NCBI GenBank assembly: GCA_015065505.1 | Contig: SVQE01000018.1 | Span: 1-39,983, forward strand | Direction of reading: 5' to 3' | Origin: Oscillospiraceae bacterium | GTDB taxonomy: Bacteria > Bacillota > Clostridia > Oscillospirales > Acutalibacteraceae | Length of the DNA stretch: 39,983 nt | Shown here: positions 34,220 to 39,983 of the stretch, one piece after another | Position numbering within the stretch: the stretch's first letter is position 1 | Layout of the letters: the number at the start of each line of letters is the position of its first letter | Notes under the pieces: generated by a model | Seen by the model: the letters and a program-made list of their open reading frames with translations, nothing else | Databases searched by the model: none | What the model was told of the DNA's origin: nothing | Program-made: the position numbers and the translations under genes

Positions 34220-34462
34220 ATGAATAAAATTCAGAATTATATCGAACAGATAATTCAGCCGAAGCTTCAGGGCGACGGCGGATGGGTTGAATATGTCAGC
34301 CTTGAAGGCGATGAGCTTACTCTGCTGTTTCGCGGCGAATGCTCGAAATGCCTTATTCTTCACCGCTGCTGCAGCTGGATTGAAGAGCAGATTGAAAAAG
34401 ACCTCAAAAAGAAGGTTAAGGTAACTTCAATAAGAAAGAAACCCTATTTCCACGATATATAA
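34220..34462 (+). CDS. NifU-like Fe-S scaffold domain protein
   Basis: An 80-residue protein that resembles the C-terminal NifU domain: IQPKLQGDGGWVEYV at the start and a CxxC (ECSKC, residues 40-43), where NifU has the cluster-binding pair. The last third is basic. A further Cys pair (HRCCSW) follows seven residues on, which is not the usual pattern. It probably carries or delivers Fe-S clusters. It is coupled to the mutase gene, with no obvious functional link. Confidence 0.75.
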   Translation: MNKIQNYIEQIIQPKLQGDGGWVEYVSLEGDELTLLFRGECSKCLILHRCCSWIEEQIEKDLKKKVKVTSIRKKPYFHDI

Positions 34463-34474
34463 ATTGTTTGAGCA

Positions 34475-34732
34475 TAGCGAGAAACATTTTCTCGGCTGTC
34501 ACGAAGTGACTGAGGGGTTGTCAAATCCCTCCGAGTGCCTGCGGCACCCACCTCCCTTTAATATGCCACTCATCAGTCGCCTTTGCCGACACCTTCCGGA
34601 TAGAATTATTAAAACCATTTTGCCTTCCCCCTCGGGGGAAGGTGGCTGCGAAGCAGTCGGATGAGGGGTTAGTAATCAATTATTTCCCCTCATCAGTCGC
34701 CTTTGGCGACAGCTTCCCCCGAGGGGGAAGCC
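34475..34732. repeat. Cluster of MITE-like palindromic repeats with a long inverted pair
   Basis: The 408 bp before the mannosidase gene hold no gene. 34622-34668 (starts GCCTTCCCCC, ends GATGAGGGG) and 34686-34732 (starts CCCCTCATC, ends GGGGGAAGCC) are inverted arms of 47 bases with a 17-base loop. Upstream are degenerate parts of the same kind, with hairpins GAGAAA-cat-TTTCTC, GTCAC-gaa-GTGAC and GTGCC-tgc-GGCAC. This type of repeat is common in gut Clostridia genomes as far as I know. Confidence 0.75.
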
Positions 34733-34858
34733 TTGATAGGTTTGATTGATTGTATTTCGGGAAGCCTTGATAGGTTTGATTGATTTTATCTCGGGAAGGC
34801 TTGATAGGTTATATGGATTTATTGCGGAGGCAAGAATAGGTTTACAAGAATAGGTTTA
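34725..34858. repeat. 34-bp and 14-bp tandem repeats before the mannosidase gene
   Basis: A 34-bp unit beginning GGGAAGCCTTGATAGGTT starts at 34725, 34759 and 34793; the third copy is degenerate. A 14-bp unit CAAGAATAGGTTTA then stands twice (34831-34844, 34845-34858) and runs into the Shine-Dalgarno AGGAG (34858-34862). Confidence 0.8.
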
Positions 34859-34870
34859 GGAGATTATATT

Positions 34871-37795
34871 ATGGCACATATTAAGGTTGTCAGAAGGTCA
34901 ATGCGCCCCGAGGAATGGACTGAGCTTCGTTTCGGATGGCTTAAAAGATATATTTATTCTTCAAAATGGGAGATAAGAAATCTTGAAATAAGGGATGCGC
35001 GTCAGATTGCCGAAATGGAATTTGAATACTATTCCGATGATTACCGTCCGCTTAATAAGGGCGATATGTATTTCACACCCGACGGAACTGCATTCATAAA
35101 AGCCGATGTTGAAATTCCCGATGAGCTCAAAGGCAAAGAGCTTTGGTTTTCACTTAAAACCGCAGCAGAAATCTGCGTTAAGGTTAACGGAAAATATATC
35201 GGCGGCGTTGACCCCAACAGAGAAAGAATGCTTCTTTCGCCGTATATCAATGAAAACGAAACCCTGCATTTTGAAATGATGGGATATAACCGCTCAAAGC
35301 CCGACGACGAGCGCAACCCCGAATCGCTTTCGGTTCGAGGCTGCCGTCAGATATTTGAAGGAGCTTATCTTTGCACGGTTAATCATGAGGTGCAGGAATT
35401 AGTTTGGGATTTTGAGGTGCTTCTTGATATTGCAAGGGGCGATTCCTTCAGCGAGGATTACCGCGAATTCTTAATCCGCGAGCTTAATAACGCAATGAAT
35501 CTGATTGATTTTGAAAGCGAGCAGCTCGGCGGTGTTGATGAAGCAAAGAAATATATTGACGAGGTTATTTATGCCAATGATACATATAAGGGCGTCGGCG
35601 ATGTTGCGCTTATTGCTCACTCACATCTTGATTTGGCATATTATTGGCGAAGAATTCACACTGTTCAGAAGAATTTAAGAACTGTTTTGATTCAGCTCAG
35701 ATTAATGGACAGATATCCCGAGTTCAAATACACTCACACCCAGCCATATGTTTATGAAACGCTTGAAAAATACTATCCCGAAGTATTTGCAGAGCTTAAA
35801 GAAAAGGTTGAAAACGGTCAGTTTGAGCCCGTTGGCGCTATGTATGTTGAGCCCGACTGCAATATTCCCAATGCGGAATCACTTATTCGCCAGTGCCTAT
35901 ACGGACAGCGGACCTATAAAAGAATGTTCGGCAAAACCGTTAATAACGCATGGCTTCCCGACGTTTTCGGTAACTCGTGGATAATGCCGCAGATTCTCAA
36001 AAAGAGCGGTGTTGATTATTTTGTTTCAAACAAAATGTCAACCTGGAACGACACAAACCGTTTTCCGCACAATAATTTCATATGGCGCGGTATAGACGGA
36101 ACTGAAATTCTTGCGTGCGTTCCGCCAACCCATTTCATAACCTGGAACGCACCCTCTCAGATTCAGGAAAACTGGAATGCTTATATAGATAAAGACCTCG
36201 GCGGTCAGACAATGAATATGTTTGGCTATGGCGACGGCGGCTCGGGCTGCACCGAGGATATGCTTGAAATGATGAAGCGCTTTGATAAGATTTCAGCAAT
36301 GCCCAAATGCGAGCATATGGGCGGCGCAGAGTTTCTTGAAAGAAATCTTAAGGATAATCCAAATCTTGAAATATGGGACGGCGAGCTTTATCTTGAAATG
36401 CACCGCGGAACCTTCACAACAAAATCAGACCTCAAGCGCGCTAACCGACGTCTTGAAGGCAAGTTCAGAAATGCTGAGATTCTTTCGGTTATGCGCGGCG
36501 ATGATAACAGGGAAGAGATAACAGAGCTTTATAAAAAATTCCTTATCAATCAGTTCCACGATATTCTTCCGGGTTCTCACATTCATCCCGTATTTGAGGA
36601 TGCATTGAAGGACTACGCCGAGATTGAAGCAGCTCTTGATAAAATTATTTCCGATAAGGGCAAATACTTCAATTCGCTTAATATGAAGAGGGACGCGCTG
36701 ACCTTTGTTGAAAACAGAGAAGGCACCTCAACAAGATACGGCAAAAAGGGTAACTGGCTGATTCCCGATATTCCTGCAATGCAGTCAAAGACTCTCAGAG
36801 CAAAGAAGGGCGACACAAGCTGGATTAGAATCGACGGAACAGATATCGTAACCCCGTTTTATTCAATTTCCATTGCACCCGACGGTTCTATTGAATCCCT
36901 TTACGATAAAGAGCTTAAAAGAGAATGGACCTCGGGCGATTTCAATAAGCTTAAAATTTATGAGGACCGTCCCGGTGTTTATGACGCATGGGATATTCTA
37001 CCTACTTATAAGGACAAGCAGTATCCTGTTTATGTTGAAGAGGCGGCTCATCTTATCGAGCTCGACGGTGAATGCGCTTCCTTTGAAGCAACGCTGAAAA
37101 CGGATAATTCAAGCTGGAAAATGATTATTCGTCTTTTCCGTCAGAGCAGGGGAATTGAGGTTGAAAACATAGTCAACTGGCAGGATACCCATAAGCTTGC
37201 AAAGGTTGAATTCTCCTGCAATGTTTTAACAAGAAAAGCACTCTGCGACACTTCCGCAGGCTTTATTGAAAGAGAAACACATAAAAACACCTCCTGGCAG
37301 CAGGCTCGTTTTGAAACCTGCCACCATAAGTGGTGCTCGGTTGCCGAGGCATTCGGCGGAATTTCGCTTATAAACGACGGTAAATACGGCGTTTCGTTTG
37401 ATAACAGCACTATGGGGCTTTCGCTTCTCAGAGGAACAAAGCGCCCCGATGTTACCTCCGATTTAGGTAATCACCGCTTTTGCTATATGATAATGCCGCA
37501 TAAAAGCGATGCGATAAATGCAGGCATCAACAAGGTTGCTCTGCAATATAATAATCCGCTTATCAGAACTGACGCAAAGTGGAATCTGCCAACCTTCGAG
37601 CCCCTTGTTCTTCAGGCTGCAAAGCAGAGCGAGGACGGCAGTATGACCGTTATCCGCCTTTCAGAGCAAAACGGCGACAGGGGACGCATAGAGCTTCACA
37701 GAACAGTTAAAGTCCTTAATATGCTTGAAGAGGTAATCGGTGAAACGGATGCTATTGAATATTCACCGTTTGAAATTATCACAATAGGTGTATAA
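34871..37795 (+). CDS. Alpha-mannosidase, glycoside hydrolase family 38
   Basis: A 974-residue GH38 enzyme. The N-terminal ~245 residues form a beta-rich domain. The catalytic barrel then shows the zinc motif AHSHLDLAYYW (H250, H252, D254), the nucleophile in WLPDVFGNS (D364) and the late metal histidine in FHDILPGS (H563). A beta-sandwich C-terminal half (about 640-974) follows. The family removes alpha-linked mannose from glycans, here most likely imported oligosaccharides, since no signal peptide is seen. AGGAG is eight bases before the ATG. The metal motif differs slightly from the usual GHxHIDxAWLW form but keeps its ligands. Confidence 0.92.
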   Translation: MAHIKVVRRSMRPEEWTELRFGWLKRYIYSSKWEIRNLEIRDARQIAEMEFEYYSDDYRPLNKGDMYFTPDGTAFIKADVEIPDELKGKELWFSLKTAAEICVKVNGKYIGGVDPNRERMLLSPYINENETLHFEMMGYNRSKPDDERNPESLSVRGCRQIFEGAYLCTVNHEVQELVWDFEVLLDIARGDSFSEDYREFLIRELNNAMNLIDFESEQLGGVDEAKKYIDEVIYANDTYKGVGDVALIAHSHLDLAYYWRRIHTVQKNLRTVLIQLRLMDRYPEFKYTHTQPYVYETLEKYYPEVFAELKEKVENGQFEPVGAMYVEPDCNIPNAESLIRQCLYGQRTYKRMFGKTVNNAWLPDVFGNSWIMPQILKKSGVDYFVSNKMSTWNDTNRFPHNNFIWRGIDGTEILACVPPTHFITWNAPSQIQENWNAYIDKDLGGQTMNMFGYGDGGSGCTEDMLEMMKRFDKISAMPKCEHMGGAEFLERNLKDNPNLEIWDGELYLEMHRGTFTTKSDLKRANRRLEGKFRNAEILSVMRGDDNREEITELYKKFLINQFHDILPGSHIHPVFEDALKDYAEIEAALDKIISDKGKYFNSLNMKRDALTFVENREGTSTRYGKKGNWLIPDIPAMQSKTLRAKKGDTSWIRIDGTDIVTPFYSISIAPDGSIESLYDKELKREWTSGDFNKLKIYEDRPGVYDAWDILPTYKDKQYPVYVEEAAHLIELDGECASFEATLKTDNSSWKMIIRLFRQSRGIEVENIVNWQDTHKLAKVEFSCNVLTRKALCDTSAGFIERETHKNTSWQQARFETCHHKWCSVAEAFGGISLINDGKYGVSFDNSTMGLSLLRGTKRPDVTSDLGNHRFCYMIMPHKSDAINAGINKVALQYNNPLIRTDAKWNLPTFEPLVLQAAKQSEDGSMTVIRLSEQNGDRGRIELHRTVKVLNMLEEVIGETDAIEYSPFEIITIGV

Positions 37796-37797
37796 TA

Positions 37798-38190
37798 ATG
37801 CCAACTTATGTAATTGTTATAATAATAGTATCAATTCTGCTGCTCGGCATAATTGTTTTTCCGTTAATAAACCGATACCAGTTTAAAAGGCTTCCGTTCG
37901 ACCAGCAAATCAGAATTCTGATGAAGCAGGCAAAGGGACTTATATTCTTCAAAAACATAAGCTACGGCTCAAAGGGCACGCTTATTTATATCAAAAATAA
38001 GCGCAAAATCTTAACTTATCCCTGGGTTCTGGTTGACGGAAAAATGCTTTGCACAAAGGAAAATCCCTTTGAAAGATGGGACTATCCCGAAAACCATCCC
38101 GAGCTTAGCGACGATGAGAAAAAGCAAGCCGTTGAAGAGCTTGAAAAGTTTAACGAAAAAAGCATCGTAAAAATATATTTAAGTGATTAG
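37798..38190 (+). CDS. Small membrane-anchored protein of unknown function
   Basis: 130 residues. Residues 4-24 are a single hydrophobic helix; the rest is basic and soluble, with the distinctive IRILMKQAKGLIFFKN and an acidic-to-basic switch near the end (SDDEKKQAVEELEKFNEK). I do not recognise the family. It starts two bases after the mannosidase stop with AGGTG upstream, and is likely in one unit with the genes around it. Confidence 0.7.
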   Translation: MPTYVIVIIIVSILLLGIIVFPLINRYQFKRLPFDQQIRILMKQAKGLIFFKNISYGSKGTLIYIKNKRKILTYPWVLVDGKMLCTKENPFERWDYPENHPELSDDEKKQAVEELEKFNEKSIVKIYLSD

Positions 38191-38198
38191 TGGTAATT

Positions 38199-39878
38199 AT
38201 GCTGTTGCCGAATGATGCAAAAAAAATAATCAATCTATTGAATCAGCCGCCTTATAAAGCGTATGCAGTGGGCGGCTGTGTTCGTGATGCAATCATGGGC
38301 AGAAAAGTATCCGATTATGATATAACAACCTCAGCGCTTCCCGAGCAGGTTGAAGCCATATTGGATGCAAACAGCATAAAGTACGTTGAAACAGGCATTA
38401 AGCACGGCACAATAACCGCTGTTATAAATCATAAGCCCTATGAAATAACAACCTTCAGAACTGACGGTAAATATAGCGATAACCGCCATCCGGAAAATGT
38501 TTGCTTTGTAACAGATATAAGCGAGGATTTATCAAGGCGTGATTTCACTGTTAATGCAATAGCGTTTAATGAAAATGAAGGCTATGTTGATTTGTTCGGC
38601 GGTATGCAGGATATTGAAAACAGAATTATCCGCGCAGTCGGCGATGCAGACACAAGGTTTAAAGAGGATGCTCTCAGAATTATGAGGGCGCTTCGCTTTT
38701 CCTCGCAACTCGGTTTTTCTGTTGAAGAAAACACAAAGCAGGCAATTTTCAGAAATAAAGAGCTTTTAAAGAATATTGCAAGCGAGCGCATATATACAGA
38801 GCTTATTAAGCTTCTTAACGGCGAAAACTGCAGCGAGGTTATCAGCGAGTATATAGAAATAATAAAAGTATTCATTCCCGAAATAATAAGCGTTGATTCA
38901 GCTTCAATAAGCCTTGTACCGAATAAGGATTATATAAGGCTTGCACTTTTGTTAAAGGATGTAAGCGATATGCCGAAGGTGCTTAAAAGGCTGAAAGTAA
39001 GCAATGATGTATTCAATAAGGTTAATAATCTTATTTCTTATTCAGGCTTTGAAATATCAAACAGCATAAGCATTAAAAAGCTGTTAAACGCTCTCGGTGA
39101 GGATTTATTCTTTGATTTAATCGAATACAAAAAAGCCCTGTGTATATCTCAGAATATAGATATAACAGAGCTTGAAAATTCAGCAATTAAAGCGCGAAAT
39201 ATAATAGATAACAAAGAACCGTATAAAATCTCAGATTTAGCCCTGAACGGCTTTGATTTAATGAGCCTCGGCTACAAAGGCAAAGAAATATCCGAAGCGC
39301 TCGAAAACCTGCTTGATGAGGTAATAGCTAATTCTGAAAAAAATAAAAAAGAAATTCTGTTAAGCATCGCGCAGCGCTCAATTTCAAGAACACCTCAAAG
39401 ACTTAAAGGGTTTGATTACAGCAGTAACGGTGTATATTTCATTACGGTATGCACCAAGGATATGAGAAGTATTCTCTCAAGAATCGAAGTAGGGCGCGAC
39501 GCCCCCGACGCGCCGCAGATAATACTTTCTGAACAAGGAATAATTGTTGATAATGAGCTTCTTAAAATGAATGATATATATGATTGCATTCACATTGAAA
39601 AATATGTTATAATGCCAAATCACATTCATTTGATGTTGGTTATTTCAACACCGGATTCGTGCGATGCGTCGAGGGCGTCGCACCCTACAAAATCGATTGT
39701 TTCAACATTTATCGGAACGTTAAAACGATTTGTAAATAAAGAAATCGGTGAAAATATTTGGCAAAAATCTTTCTATGACCACATCATCAGAGACGAAGAG
39801 GATTATTTCAACCACCTTCAATATATCGATGAAAACCCAAAGAAGTGGGCTATAGGCAAGGATGAATACTATTGTTGA
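38199..39878 (+). CDS. cca: tRNA nucleotidyltransferase (CCA-adding type) fused to a REP-associated tyrosine transposase
   Basis: A 559-residue fusion. Residues 1-~393 are a complete class II nucleotidyltransferase: YAVGGCVRD with catalytic D39 and D41 (SDYDITT), TFRTDGKYSDNRHPE, DLSRRDFTVNA, and a helical C-terminal body that ends as family members do (GKEISEALENLLDEVIA). It would add or repair tRNA CCA ends. From about R397 to the end the sequence is a REP-associated IS200-like transposase (RAYT): RTPQRLKGFDYSSNGVYFITV, the HUH motif at H475/H477 (MPNHIHLML), FYDHIIRDEEDY and YIDENPKKW, where the catalytic Tyr lies. The joint is in frame with no stop, and I see no start codon with a ribosome binding site before the second part. 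ATG 38199 has only a weak Shine-Dalgarno. Confidence 0.88.
   Translation: MLLPNDAKKIINLLNQPPYKAYAVGGCVRDAIMGRKVSDYDITTSALPEQVEAILDANSIKYVETGIKHGTITAVINHKPYEITTFRTDGKYSDNRHPENVCFVTDISEDLSRRDFTVNAIAFNENEGYVDLFGGMQDIENRIIRAVGDADTRFKEDALRIMRALRFSSQLGFSVEENTKQAIFRNKELLKNIASERIYTELIKLLNGENCSEVISEYIEIIKVFIPEIISVDSASISLVPNKDYIRLALLLKDVSDMPKVLKRLKVSNDVFNKVNNLISYSGFEISNSISIKKLLNALGEDLFFDLIEYKKALCISQNIDITELENSAIKARNIIDNKEPYKISDLALNGFDLMSLGYKGKEISEALENLLDEVIANSEKNKKEILLSIAQRSISRTPQRLKGFDYSSNGVYFITVCTKDMRSILSRIEVGRDAPDAPQIILSEQGIIVDNELLKMNDIYDCIHIEKYVIMPNHIHLMLVISTPDSCDASRASHPTKSIVSTFIGTLKRFVNKEIGENIWQKSFYDHIIRDEEDYFNHLQYIDENPKKWAIGKDEYYC
39489..39688. repeat. REP-like inverted pair inside the RAYT coding region
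   Basis: 39489-39514 and 39663-39688 are inverted arms of 26 bases with four mismatches; the outer 16 (GTAGGGCGCGACGCCC and GGGCGTCGCACCCTAC) differ once. Three of the four changes are C/T, so G-U pairing would keep the fold in RNA. The arms encode Asp/Ala/Pro- and Asp/Ala/Ser-rich loops (RDAPDAPQ and CDASRASH). The GC content is clearly above that of the surrounding gene. Confidence 0.7.
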
Positions 39879-39909
39879 TTAATAAACATAAAAAAATAAG
39901 GAGTGCAAA

Positions 39910-39983
39910 TGTGAAGTTGTCAAGTAAAAGTGGACAATAAAAAAGTTTAATAATGATTTAGTTAGGAAAGCCCTGTTCAGTTC
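39910..39983. mobile_element. Possible insertion sequence terminus at the window edge
   Basis: TGTGAAGTTGTCAAGTAAA at 39910 begins with TGT and has the TGTCAAGTAAAAGTGGAC style that I associate with IS ends in Firmicutes. No transposase is in view because the window stops. The remaining bases hold no gene. Confidence 0.3.

Noticed and set aside
39349..39420. A separate RAYT gene with its own start after cca.
   Set aside because: No ATG, GTG or TTG with a ribosome binding site precedes the RAYT motifs, and there is no stop between the parts.

Overview
The window looks like chromosomal DNA from a low-to-mid GC, spore-forming member of the Clostridia, most like a gut or rumen Oscillospiraceae/Ruminococcaceae-type bacterium. 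The grounds are Gram-positive ribosome binding sites (AGGAGG-like), consensus TTGACA-N17-TATAAT promoters, RNase J, a T-box leader, a dipicolinate synthase pair (spore formation), a ferredoxin-linked 2-oxoacid oxidoreductase (anaerobe), and several secreted proteins with Lys-rich Fn3/Ig-like tails. This is judgement from content; no database comparison was possible.

Layout. 1-438 is the 3' end of a secreted Fn3-like protein. 690-5535 (minus) holds a HAD phosphatase and a potABCD polyamine transporter operon with a promoter and a perfect palindromic operator. 5710-9808 is a tandem pair of paralogous secreted proteins. 9921-11197 (minus) is dpaA-dpaB for spore dipicolinate. 11341-13107 is an NhaC-family antiporter with its own operator, followed by a MIF-like tautomerase and RNase HI (minus). 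14420-21407 is a housekeeping run: RNase J, ribosomal protein L9, replicative helicase DnaB, TilS and FtsH. The RNase J leader carries a 278-bp inverted-repeat element. After a minus-strand pyrophosphatase, 22035-25516 is a T-box-controlled four-subunit 2-oxoacid:ferredoxin oxidoreductase. 25607-30387 holds a YhgE/Pip-type membrane protein and, divergently, a beta-helix secreted protein. 30435-32038 encodes a sirtuin and a lipoprotein. 32098-32386 is a compact, separately promoted small transcript with a 22-codon ORF whose Shine-Dalgarno can be hidden in a hairpin. 32570-39878 encodes phosphoglucomutase, a NifU-like protein, a GH38 alpha-mannosidase, a small membrane protein, and a tRNA nucleotidyltransferase fused in frame to a REP-associated tyrosine transposase (RAYT). 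The window ends in what may be an insertion sequence terminus.

Intergenic DNA is unusually rich in repeats: heptamer tandem arrays at five places, two copies of a ~97-bp hairpin element, MITE-like palindromes at 14119, 22339 and 34475-34732, a 34-bp tandem repeat, and a REP-like inverted pair inside the RAYT part of the fusion. The points most worth following are the tRNA nucleotidyltransferase-RAYT fusion with its internal REP-like pair, the small transcript at 32165-32386, the T-box (probable isoleucine specifier) ahead of the oxidoreductase, and the structured element in the RNase J leader.
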